Assembly (NCBI RefSeq): GCF_038069945.1
Contig: NZ_JBBPEV010000001.1
Span: 1,736,001-1,800,000 of the forward strand
Length of the DNA: 64,000 bases
Reading direction: 5' to 3'
From: Aquabacterium sp. A3
Lineage (GTDB): Bacteria > Pseudomonadota > Gammaproteobacteria > Burkholderiales > Burkholderiaceae_C
Below the pieces are notes generated by a model that did not search any database, was not told where the DNA came from, and saw only the letters and a list, made by a program, of their open reading frames with translations. The translations under genes were made by a program, and so were the position numbers. Position 1 is the first letter of the stretch. Every line of letters begins with the position of its first letter. This document shows positions 53,152 through 60,772 of the stretch, piece by piece.

Positions 53152-53517
53152 GTGAAATCCGTCTTCCTCGTGGACGACTCCAGCACCATGCTGATGAGTC
53201 TGAAGAGCACACTGGAGATCAGCGGGTTCAAGGTGGACACCGCATCGGACGGCGAGATGGCCCTTGGCAAGATCAAGGCCGGACTCAAGCCAGACCTGAT
53301 CATCACCGACATCAACATGCCCAAGATGGATGGCCTGCTGCTCATCAAGGAAACGCGCAAGATCCTGCGCTTCACGCCCATCCTGGCCTTGACCACCGAA
53401 AGCCAGGCGGCCAAGCGCGACGAGGCCAAAAAGCTGGGCGCCTCGGGCTGGCTGGTCAAGCCGGTGACCGGCAGCGACCTGGTCAAGGTGGTCAAGCAGG
53501 TCCTGCCTGGAGCCTGA
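53152..53517 (+). CDS. CheY-like single-domain response regulator (copy 3, GTG start)
   Basis: A 121-residue receiver with acidic pair D8/D9 (FLVDDS), D53 ([12 protein letters not shown]), ALTTESQ and lysine WLVKPVTG. It must start at GTG 53152 (AGAAAGG upstream) because no ATG is available at that point; alignment with copy 1 at 42342 sets this start. Over its length it is nearly the same as copy 1. It precedes a membrane-anchored receptor/CheZ-like hybrid by 17 bp, repeating the cheY-hybrid pairing of copy 1. Confidence 0.93.
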   Translation: MKSVFLVDDSSTMLMSLKSTLEISGFKVDTASDGEMALGKIKAGLKPDLIITDINMPKMDGLLLIKETRKILRFTPILALTTESQAAKRDEAKKLGASGWLVKPVTGSDLVKVVKQVLPGA

Positions 53518-53534
53518 TCGCGGGAAAGGCGCAC

Positions 53535-54863
53535 ATGAACGACGACGAGACCACCGACCTGGCCACCGGCGCCTTGGCGCCGCCGACTGCCCCCGACGCT
53601 GCCGAAACCGAACGCGCGTTGCGTCGCAGGCTTCTGATGCGCTGGCTCAGCAGGGGGGTCTTCTTGATGGCCGTGGGCGGTGGCGCCATCGGCCTGCACT
53701 GGCTGGCGGCAGACTGGTTTGGCGTGCAAGCGGCGGCGGGTGTCATGGCCGGTGCGGTGCTGGGCTTGCTGGGCGCCGACATCCGTCTCAGCCGGGTTCA
53801 CGCCCCCGAAACCGTCACCGAAGTCATCAGCCAGGATCTGGCCCGGCTGGAGCAGTGCTTTGCCATCTTGCAAAAGCAGGTGACCGTGACGATACGCACC
53901 TCCGAGCACGCCGTGCTGGAAACGGTCAATCGTCTGAACCGCGTGCATCACCGCAGCGCAGAGTTGCATCAACACATCGTCGAGGCGGTGGGACGCTCGC
54001 GCGTGCTGTCCGAGTCGTCACAACAAGAGGCCTCGGGCAACCAGGCCACGGTGGAAACCTTGTCGGCCTCGCAACAGGCCTTTGCCCAGGCCCGCCAGGA
54101 CAACCAAGAACGCATCCGCACCGTGGTTGAGCAGGTTCGTCACCTGACGCCGCTGGCAGCGCTCATCGGGGACATCTCTCAGCAAACCAACCTGCTGGCC
54201 ATCAATGCCTCCATCGAGGCCGCACGGGCTGGCCAAGAAGGCGCTGGCTTCAAGGTGGTGGCTGCCGAAGTGCGCCGCCTGTCGGCGCAGACGGCCGAGG
54301 CCGCCGACAAGATCAGCCGGGGCATTCAGTCGGTGGCCGACACCATCGAAGGCGAACTGGCTCAGGCCAACGAGCTGGACAGCGACGGCGGTGCGGCCCT
54401 GCACCTCACCGAGGTGGCCACGCACATTGCCCAGATCAGCGCCAGCCTCAACGAGGTGGTGCCTTACCTGGTGGAGCTGTCTCAGAACATGAGCGATGGC
54501 ATGGACTCGATCACCACCGACATCATCGACGCCATGGGCCACATGCAGTTCCAGGACATCAACCGACAGCTGCTGGAGCAGGTCGAATCGGCGCTGGGCA
54601 GCCTGTCGGAACACAGCGCCTCGCTGTATGCCCTGGTGGGCGGCGATGCGCCCCCGCCGCCGCAAGATCTGGAAGACCTGATGGAACGCTGGATCGACGG
54701 CTACGTGACAGAAGAGCAGCGCATCGCCCACGCCGCCGTGACGGAAGGCGCTGTTCGCGCTCGCCCTGCCAACGGCAAGGAGGTGGTGTTTGCGCGTTCC
54801 AACGTCACCGCCGACGACATCAAGCTCCCCGAACCCGAAGTGCCCAAGATCGAGCTGTTCTGA
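53535..54863 (+). CDS. Membrane-anchored receptor-tip protein with CheZ-like motif (copy 2)
   Basis: A 442-residue protein. Two close membrane spans (about 42-60 and 64-81) form a hairpin with almost no periplasmic loop, so it senses no external ligand in the usual way. The receptor tip lies at about 211-253 ([34 protein letters not shown]). The CheZ-like helix is at 333-352 ([16 protein letters not shown]) with D341 and Q345. A block [15 protein letters not shown] and tail KIELF mirror copy 1. HAMP is absent. It follows cheY copy 3 by 17 bp and closes the first chemosensory block. Confidence 0.8.
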   Translation: MNDDETTDLATGALAPPTAPDAAETERALRRRLLMRWLSRGVFLMAVGGGAIGLHWLAADWFGVQAAAGVMAGAVLGLLGADIRLSRVHAPETVTEVISQDLARLEQCFAILQKQVTVTIRTSEHAVLETVNRLNRVHHRSAELHQHIVEAVGRSRVLSESSQQEASGNQATVETLSASQQAFAQARQDNQERIRTVVEQVRHLTPLAALIGDISQQTNLLAINASIEAARAGQEGAGFKVVAAEVRRLSAQTAEAADKISRGIQSVADTIEGELAQANELDSDGGAALHLTEVATHIAQISASLNEVVPYLVELSQNMSDGMDSITTDIIDAMGHMQFQDINRQLLEQVESALGSLSEHSASLYALVGGDAPPPPQDLEDLMERWIDGYVTEEQRIAHAAVTEGAVRARPANGKEVVFARSNVTADDIKLPEPEVPKIELF

Positions 54864-55013
54864 GCATCCCGGCACGCGCACATCCTGATCGGCGCAATTT
54901 GTGCCCCGGCCTCTTCGGATGACGCCGTTTTGACCTCATTGGCGACCTGGCCATCGGTAGCGCCTTCTCACGGTGTGTGTAACGTGGGGCATCACCAATG
55001 TTGGAGCCTTGCC

Positions 55014-55637
55014 ATGTTCAGTGCCCTCTCCTTGCCCGCCCTGCGGTCCCTGATGCTGGCAGCCGGTGTGGCCGCCGGTGCGCTGGTCACCCCCCATGTC
55101 CAGGCGTTCGGCTCATCCTCGCCGACGCTTCAAACCGTGTCATCGGTCGATCTTCAGCGATTCCAGGGCCGCTGGTACCAGATCGCCTATTACCCCAACA
55201 CCTTCCAGCGCCAGTGCGTGGCCAACACCACGGCCGACTACCGGCTGCTGATGACCGGCCAGGTGGAAGTGATCAACACCTGTGGCACGGCCGACCGCGG
55301 CACCAGCCAGGTGATTGGCGCGGCGCGTGTCAAGCCGCCCAAGTTCTTCGGCATCCCGGTGGCCAAGGGCACCGACACCTCCAAACTGGAGGTGCGCTTT
55401 GCCCCCACCTTCCTGGCCTGGCTGAACGCAGTATGGGCGCCCTATTGGGTGATCCAGCTGGCCGACGATTACCGGTATGCGGTGATCAGCGAACCCCAGC
55501 AAGAATTCCTGTGGATCCTGTCGCGCACCCCTTACCTGGACCCGACCGACCGCGCCACCATCAACGCGAAACTCATTGAACAGGGGTTTGATCTGGGCAG
55601 GCTGGTGGAAGAGCCTCAGCCCGGCCCGTGGCAATGA
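55014..55637 (+). CDS. Lipocalin (Blc-like), signal-peptide form
   Basis: A 207-residue secreted protein. A signal peptide (MLAAGVAAGALVTPHVQA) precedes the lipocalin signature DLQRFQGRWYQIAYYPNTF, and the C-terminal WILSRTPYLDPTDRA is the Blc family motif. Blc binds lysophospholipids and fatty acids and is a stress-induced lipoprotein, but here no lipobox cysteine follows the signal, so this form should be soluble in the periplasm. Two cysteines (QCVANT, NTCGTA) could form a disulphide. GGAG lies nine bases before the ATG. It is a single gene interrupting the chemosensory region, convergent with the MetH-type gene. Confidence 0.9.
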   Translation: MFSALSLPALRSLMLAAGVAAGALVTPHVQAFGSSSPTLQTVSSVDLQRFQGRWYQIAYYPNTFQRQCVANTTADYRLLMTGQVEVINTCGTADRGTSQVIGAARVKPPKFFGIPVAKGTDTSKLEVRFAPTFLAWLNAVWAPYWVIQLADDYRYAVISEPQQEFLWILSRTPYLDPTDRATINAKLIEQGFDLGRLVEEPQPGPWQ

Positions 55638-55655
55638 GGCCGAGGGCTCAGCCAA

Positions 55656-56753
55656 TCAGCCTTTGAGGCCAGTGAAGAAGCCCGTGGCCTGCCCCTCATG
55701 CAGGCAGCGCGGCTTCCATTGGCCCACGCGGCGTGCGATCTCGGCGATGTGGTCGGGCGTGGTGCCGCAGCAGCCCCCGGCGATGTTGAGAAAGCCCGCT
55801 TTGGCAAACTCTTCGACCAAAGCACCCGTGATCTCGGGGGTTTCGTCAAAGCCGGTGTCGCTCATGGGGTTGGGCAAACCGGCGTTGGGGTAGCAACTGA
55901 TGAAGGTGTCGCCCGCGATCTTGGCCAGCTCTTCCACATAGGGCCGCATCAGCGTGGCGCCCAGGGCGCAGTTCAGGCCGATGGCCAGCGGGTGGGCGTG
56001 GCGCACCGAGTGCCAGAAGGCGCTGACCGTCTGGCCCGACAGGATGCGCCCTGAGGCGTCCGTCACCGTGCCTGAGATGATGATGGGCAGGCGCTCGCCA
56101 GTGTCCTCGAACAGCTGATCGATGGCGAAGATGGCCGCCTTGGCGTTGAGCGTGTCGAAGATGGTCTCCACAAGAAACACATCGCAGCCGCCGTCCATCA
56201 GGGCCTTGGCCTGCTCGTAGTAGGCCTGGCGCAAGGTGTCGAAATCGACATTGCGTGCGCCCGGGTCGTTCACGTCGGGGCTGATGCTGGCCGTCTTGGG
56301 CGTGGGGCCGATGGCGCCGGCCGCAAAGCGCGGCTTGTCCGGCGTGCTGTACTTGTCGCAGGCCTCGCGGGCCATGCGTGCGGCCACCAGGTTCATCTCG
56401 ATGGCCAGCTCGGGCAGCTCGTAATCATCTTGCGCCACGGTGGTGGCCCCGAAGGTGTTGGTCTCGATCAGGTCGGCACCGGCGGCCAGGTACTGCTCGT
56501 GGATCTCGCGGATGACCTCGGGTTTGGTCAGCTGCAACAGCTCGTTGTTGCCCTTGAGGTCTTTGGGGTGGTCGGCGAACCGCGCGCCACGGTAGTCGGC
56601 TTCGGTCAGCTTGTAGCGCTGGATCATGGTGCCCATGGCGCCGTCCAGCACCACGATGCGCTGGCGCATGATCTCGGGCAGTTGCGCGGCGCGGGTGTAG
56701 GGGCGACGCTCCACGGCAGGCGTGGCAGCGGATGATGGGGCGAGCGTGTTCAT
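55656..56753 (-). CDS. Homocysteine S-methyltransferase (N-terminal MetH module encoded alone)
   Basis: A 365-residue protein equal to the homocysteine-binding module of cobalamin-dependent methionine synthase. It starts VVLDGAMGTMIQRYKL, has the MetH-like ETNTFGATTVAQDDY, and zinc ligands in GLNCALGA and GGCCGTTPDH. MetH normally continues into folate, cobalamin and activation domains for 850 more residues, but this frame ends with a stop and the next gene downstream is the lipocalin. Split metH genes are known in Burkholderiales, where the rest is encoded separately. The remaining half is not visible here. Function is methyl transfer to homocysteine, probably with a partner. Confidence 0.9.
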   Translation of the reverse strand: MNTLAPSSAATPAVERRPYTRAAQLPEIMRQRIVVLDGAMGTMIQRYKLTEADYRGARFADHPKDLKGNNELLQLTKPEVIREIHEQYLAAGADLIETNTFGATTVAQDDYELPELAIEMNLVAARMAREACDKYSTPDKPRFAAGAIGPTPKTASISPDVNDPGARNVDFDTLRQAYYEQAKALMDGGCDVFLVETIFDTLNAKAAIFAIDQLFEDTGERLPIIISGTVTDASGRILSGQTVSAFWHSVRHAHPLAIGLNCALGATLMRPYVEELAKIAGDTFISCYPNAGLPNPMSDTGFDETPEITGALVEEFAKAGFLNIAGGCCGTTPDHIAEIARRVGQWKPRCLHEGQATGFFTGLKG

Positions 56754-56776
56754 GCCCCGATTTTAGGGCCGCTGGC

Positions 56777-58294
56777 TCAATCGAGCTGGAATTGGTTGAC
56801 CTTGTCCGTCAGTGTGCAACCCTGCGTCTGGAGTGCTCGGCTGGCGCTGGCCAACTGATTGACCAGGTCGGTGTTGCGCTCGGTCACCTCCGACAGTGAT
56901 CTGATCTCCGTCAGGATGACCTTGGACTCTTCTTCGCCCTCACGGGTGAGTTGGGCCACCCCGGCAATCGCCTGATGCACCTCGTCAATGTGCCCCTCGG
57001 CACCCCGGATGGCACGCCCGGCTTCCTCGGCCATCGCCGCGCCCAGATCGATGTCGTCTGTGGAGCGGCGCACGATGTCAGCGATCTTGCGCGATGAGTC
57101 GGCACTGCGCATGGCCAAAGACCGCACCTCCTGGGCCACCACCGCAAACCCCCGGCCGGCCTCTCCCGCCTTGCTGGCTTCAATGGACGCATTGAGCGCC
57201 AGGACGTTCGTGCGAAATGCGATGGCGTCGATGAGGTTGACAATCTGGCTGATGTCCTGACTGTGCGCCCTCAGCGCGTCCATGCGCTCCTGTAAACGCC
57301 CCATCTGCTTGCGTGAATTCGCGGAATCCAGGCGCAGGTTGTGCACCGTCTCGACCATCCGGTCCACTTCGGCGCCACAGGCCTGCAACTGCGTGGCGTA
57401 GCGTGCCACCGAGGCCACCACATCCTGCAGGCCGCCGATGGTGCGCTGGTTACGCCCCGACAAATCGATGTTGCCTGAAGCCAGTTGCTCGGTGGCAAAC
57501 TGCACCGCAGACGCACCGGATTGCACCACGCGAATGAGCTCCGCCAGACGGTCGAACGAGCCGTTCATGCTCTGGAGCATGTCGGCCACCTCATCGCTGC
57601 CGTCCACACCCAGGCGGTGGCTGAAATCGGCATGCTCCATCGCCTCCACCATGTGCTTCATGGCGCCCAGGCGACGCCGCATCGTGTACTGAAGCGATGC
57701 GGCCATGTACACGATGAGCAGCACCAGACCCGCCAAGGCCCCCACGTGCAGCCACAGCCTGTGCTGATTGGCACGCTCCATGTCCGCCACCGCGGACGCG
57801 GTGTTTCCATCCAGCACATCCAGGGCAAATGGATCGTCGGCTGCGCCCAGCGTGTAGGTCAGGTGCATGATCGCCCTGATGCGGTCCTGGCCCGGCACAT
57901 CGGGGTGAGCCAAAGCGTGTTGCACCGCATCCAGTGCTTTGCGAACGCTGGGGCGATCATCCGCAGGCGTCCATGCCTGAGCAATGCGCTGTAGCGCGGC
58001 CCGCGCATCTGTCAACTCCCCCGGTGCCAGCGGCGCACGCTTGAGCGCCGCCGCGAACAGCGCGTCCAGGTCTGGCAGCGCCTGCTGCTGAACCCGGTGC
58101 AAGCTGAGCATCTGGTCGCGGTGCATCTGCGCATCGATCTCAACCCATCCGATCCAGACCAGCGGCAAGCACAACAGTGCACTCAACAAGCCGAACTTGC
58201 CTGACGTCGGCAAACGGTTGAACAGCCACGCCCCAGGAGCAAGCAAGCGCTCGGTCAGCGTGGACAGGGGTGTGCCTGCGATGGGGGTGGACAT
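56777..58294 (-). CDS. Methyl-accepting chemotaxis protein with divergent tip
   Basis: A 505-residue receptor. TM1 is about 34-52, a periplasmic helical sensor (about 55-180) follows, then TM2 about 183-202 and HAMP to about 255. The tip at about 351-398 reads IAFRTNVLALNASIEASKAG: Arg replaces the near-invariant Gln of FQTN and Ser-Lys replaces Ala-Arg of EAARAG, while [15 protein letters not shown] is normal. The changes fall at the CheA/CheW and trimer contacts, so it may couple to a specific CheW domain in this region. It has no CheR/CheB tether. It is the only minus-strand member of the chemosensory region and has a sigma-28-like promoter. Confidence 0.88.
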   Translation of the reverse strand: MSTPIAGTPLSTLTERLLAPGAWLFNRLPTSGKFGLLSALLCLPLVWIGWVEIDAQMHRDQMLSLHRVQQQALPDLDALFAAALKRAPLAPGELTDARAALQRIAQAWTPADDRPSVRKALDAVQHALAHPDVPGQDRIRAIMHLTYTLGAADDPFALDVLDGNTASAVADMERANQHRLWLHVGALAGLVLLIVYMAASLQYTMRRRLGAMKHMVEAMEHADFSHRLGVDGSDEVADMLQSMNGSFDRLAELIRVVQSGASAVQFATEQLASGNIDLSGRNQRTIGGLQDVVASVARYATQLQACGAEVDRMVETVHNLRLDSANSRKQMGRLQERMDALRAHSQDISQIVNLIDAIAFRTNVLALNASIEASKAGEAGRGFAVVAQEVRSLAMRSADSSRKIADIVRRSTDDIDLGAAMAEEAGRAIRGAEGHIDEVHQAIAGVAQLTREGEEESKVILTEIRSLSEVTERNTDLVNQLASASRALQTQGCTLTDKVNQFQLD

Positions 58295-58325
58295 GGGTCA
58301 GCATCAAGAACTGGACACTTTCGGG

Positions 58326-58352
58326 ATATCGGTCGAGCCGCATGGCGATTAA
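58326..58352 (-). promoter_or_regulatory. Candidate sigma-28 promoter of the divergent-tip MCP
   Basis: On the minus strand TTAA, a 15-base spacer, then ACCGATAT: three of four -35 and six of eight -10 consensus bases at the correct spacing. The -10 ends 31 bases before the MCP start codon. Confidence 0.4.
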
Positions 58353-58506
58353 GGCAATACCGGAAAAGGCTCCCCAAGGCGGTGCTTTTGCACGAGCGGC
58401 GCGTGAAAAAAACTGAAAAATCGGCGGAGGCGGTCGATATGCCGTCAGGAGCCGATGCTGGATCACCCAGCACCGACGGCTCAACCTACAGGAGCCTGCC
58501 CTGACC

Positions 58507-59700
58507 ATGCCCGCTGCCCGTCTGTCACACCTGCCCTCGTGGCTGGTCAGGCCCGTGCCCCGCCTGCCCATCGCATGGCGCCGCGCCAGCCGATTCGTCG
58601 GTGCAGCGCTGGTGTTGTCGGGCGGCTGGACGATGGGCTGGCTGGGCTTGAGCCTCGGCGCACTGGGTTTGCTGTGTTGGTGGCTGCCAGACCATGGCAC
58701 ATCCGCCGCGGCCAGCGATGCCGATACGCCGCAGGGGCCAGCAGTGGCCGCGACCCCGGCCGACAGTGCGCGGGGTCTTCATGCCTTGGTGCATGACGTC
58801 ACCGACGAGTGGAGCAAGCAGCTCAGCCTGGGCAGGACCCTCAATCAGCAAGGCCTGGAAGGCCTGTTGTCGACTTTCTCGACGCTGTCAGAACTGATCG
58901 GTTCGGTCACGGCCCAACTGGCCAACTTCAAGCCCAATGTGGCCGCCGGCGTCATCGGCGATGCCGTGGATGCGCAACGGCCCGCGCTGGATGAGCTGAT
59001 GACCCCACTGAAGCGAGCGTTTGCCCAACGCGAAGAGATGCGGCAGCAACTCAAGCAGTGCATCGATGCCCTGTGCCAGCTCCAGCAGTGGAGCAAAGAT
59101 GCGCGTGAGCTGGCCCAGCACACGCGCATGGTCGCCTTCAATGCCTCGATCGAGGCCGTCAGGGGTTGTGGCGGATCACCGGAAGAAATGGCCGCACGCC
59201 AGACGATTTCAACGGAGATCGGCCGCGTGTCCAGATCCATCGTGGCGTTGTGCGATGCCATGGACCAGATGGTGCAGCCACTGCACCAGGCCGGCCACCA
59301 AATGCAGCAAGCCGCCCTGATCCAGGACACCAATGACGAAGAGCTCCGGCTGGAGCTGGAGCTGAGGGCTCGGCATGCGATCAGTGCCATGTTCGAATCG
59401 CTCGGGGGCTCCATCGCCAGCGGGTCCGATCTTCAGCAGGCCAGTGACGCGCTCGCGGCGCAGGTTGACCAGGCCTTCACCGAGTTTCAGTTTGGTGACC
59501 GTGTCGAGCAACTGCTTCAGATCCTCAACCGCGACATCGATCGCCTGTACGAATTCTCGGCCAAGGGCATCGAGCCAGAGCCCCAAGACATCAGACGGTG
59601 GCTGGACGAGCTGGCCGCCAGCTACACCATGGACGAGCAGCGTTCACAACATCACAACACCGAACTCATCGATCGCGGCAGTCGCGTCGAGTTTTTCTGA
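58507..59700 (+). CDS. Membrane-anchored CheZ-like protein with eroded receptor tip (copy 3)
   Basis: A 397-residue relative of the hybrids at 42718 and 53535. Two membrane spans lie between about 28 and 60. The former tip (about 203-243, HTRMVAFNASIEAVRGCGGS) keeps only FNASIEA and then diverges, so CheA/CheW coupling is probably lost. The CheZ-like helix FQFGDRVEQLLQIL keeps D331 and Q335 at the same spacing. The C-terminal block LAASYTMDEQRSQHH and tail RVEFF match the family. AGGAG lies 12 bases before the ATG. It heads the second chemosensory block, 16 bp before cheY copy 4. The family may be annotated elsewhere simply as a methyl-accepting protein. Confidence 0.75.
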   Translation: MPAARLSHLPSWLVRPVPRLPIAWRRASRFVGAALVLSGGWTMGWLGLSLGALGLLCWWLPDHGTSAAASDADTPQGPAVAATPADSARGLHALVHDVTDEWSKQLSLGRTLNQQGLEGLLSTFSTLSELIGSVTAQLANFKPNVAAGVIGDAVDAQRPALDELMTPLKRAFAQREEMRQQLKQCIDALCQLQQWSKDARELAQHTRMVAFNASIEAVRGCGGSPEEMAARQTISTEIGRVSRSIVALCDAMDQMVQPLHQAGHQMQQAALIQDTNDEELRLELELRARHAISAMFESLGGSIASGSDLQQASDALAAQVDQAFTEFQFGDRVEQLLQILNRDIDRLYEFSAKGIEPEPQDIRRWLDELAASYTMDEQRSQHHNTELIDRGSRVEFF

Positions 59701-59716
59701 ACCCAGGGTATACGCC

Positions 59717-60082
59717 ATGAGCAAAACGATCCTTGTCGTCGACGACTCCGGCAGCTTCAGAACCGTGGTGAAGCTGGCCTTGCAGAAGGCGGGCTACACG
59801 GTGGTCGAGGCAGGCGACGGGCTGGAAGCCCTCAAACGCGTCTCGGAACACAAGGTGAACCTGGTCGTATGCGACGTGAACATGCCCAACATGGACGGCA
59901 TCACGTTCGTGAAAGAGCTCAAGCAGTCGGCGGCACACAAGTTCCTGCCCGTGATCATGCTGACCACCGAAGCGCAGGAGTCGAAAAAGGCTGAAGGGAA
60001 AGCCGCTGGTGCGAGGGCCTGGATCACCAAACCCTTCCAGCCGTCTCAGTTGGTGGACGCGGTCAATCGGCTGTGTGTTTGA
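59717..60082 (+). CDS. CheY-like single-domain response regulator (copy 4)
   Basis: A 121-residue receiver: D9/D10 (LVVDDS), D53 (VVCDVNMPNMDG), threonine region MLTTEAQESK, lysine WITKPFQP. The AxGKAAGARAW segment and FQPSQLVDAVNRL end are typical of the CheY that travels with STAS and a second CheA in some proteobacteria. It lies 16 bp after hybrid copy 3 and 14 bp before copy 5, in one transcription unit. Confidence 0.94.
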   Translation: MSKTILVVDDSGSFRTVVKLALQKAGYTVVEAGDGLEALKRVSEHKVNLVVCDVNMPNMDGITFVKELKQSAAHKFLPVIMLTTEAQESKKAEGKAAGARAWITKPFQPSQLVDAVNRLCV

Positions 60083-60096
60083 CAGGAGGATTCACC

Positions 60097-60462
60097 ATGA
60101 ACAAAACGGTGATGCTGGTCGACGACTCTCCCACAGTGCGCCAGGTGATGAGGTTCGCCTTCGAGCACGCGCACTATGCCGTGATCGAGGCCAGCGATGG
60201 GCAGGAAGCCTTGGGCGCGCTGGATGGCCAGAAGGTGTCGGCCATCGTCTGCGACATCGCCATGCCGACCATGGATGGGCTGTCGTTCGTCAAGGCACTG
60301 CGGGAGAAGCGTGACTACCGGTTCACCCCGGTGGTGATGTTGACCACGGAATCGCGGCCGCAGCGCAAGCAGGAAGCCAAAGAATGCGGGGCTACCGCGT
60401 GGGCCACCAAACCCTGTCCGCCCTCCGAACTGGTGGACCTGGTCAACCGACTGACGGTGTAA
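60097..60462 (+). CDS. CheY-like single-domain response regulator (copy 5)
   Basis: A 121-residue receiver: D9/D10 (MLVDDS), D53 (IVCDIAMPTMDG), MLTTESRPQ, lysine WATKPCPP. It is similar to copy 4 (ATAWxTKP, PSELVDLVNRL) and likely arose from it by tandem duplication. GGAGGA gives it a strong ribosome-binding site. A STAS gene follows four bp later, then CheA. Confidence 0.94.
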   Translation: MNKTVMLVDDSPTVRQVMRFAFEHAHYAVIEASDGQEALGALDGQKVSAIVCDIAMPTMDGLSFVKALREKRDYRFTPVVMLTTESRPQRKQEAKECGATAWATKPCPPSELVDLVNRLTV

Positions 60463-60466
60463 GACC

Positions 60467-60757
60467 ATGAACACATCCTGCCACATTGATGTCGGCCCGG
60501 AGTTGAACATCGTGCACGCGTCAGAGCTTCGCCTTCACTGGCTTGAACACATTCAGCCGCTCCATGACGCCGTGACGCTGAACCTCTCGGCCGTTCAGGA
60601 GATGGACTCTGCCGGGCTGCAACTGCTGCTGTCTCTGGACAAGTGCCTGCAGCACGAGGGCAAGCACCTGCAACTGCAGCAGCCCAGTCGAGTGGTTCGG
60701 GACGTGCTGGAGATCTTCGGCCTCGGCGAGCACTTTGCCATCACCGCCCCCCACTGA
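60467..60757 (+). CDS. STAS-domain protein
   Basis: A 96-residue single STAS domain. VTLNLSAVQEMDSAGLQLLL is the anti-sigma-antagonist signature with the phosphorylatable Ser in MDSAG; the C-terminal half has LQQPSRVVRDVLEIFGLGEHF. STAS proteins of this MlaB/SpoIIAA-like class bind partner proteins and are often encoded next to cheA, where their role is not settled. It is four bp after cheY copy 5 and 15 bp before the second CheA, so it is probably co-translated with both. Confidence 0.92.
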   Translation: MNTSCHIDVGPELNIVHASELRLHWLEHIQPLHDAVTLNLSAVQEMDSAGLQLLLSLDKCLQHEGKHLQLQQPSRVVRDVLEIFGLGEHFAITAPH

Positions 60758-60772
60758 CACCCGGAGCCCCCG

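Noticed and set aside
53064..53534. An upstream extension of the second hybrid gene's reading frame
   Set aside because: The extension lies out of frame on top of cheY copy 3; the ATG at 53535 with GGAAAGG upstream is the sensible start.
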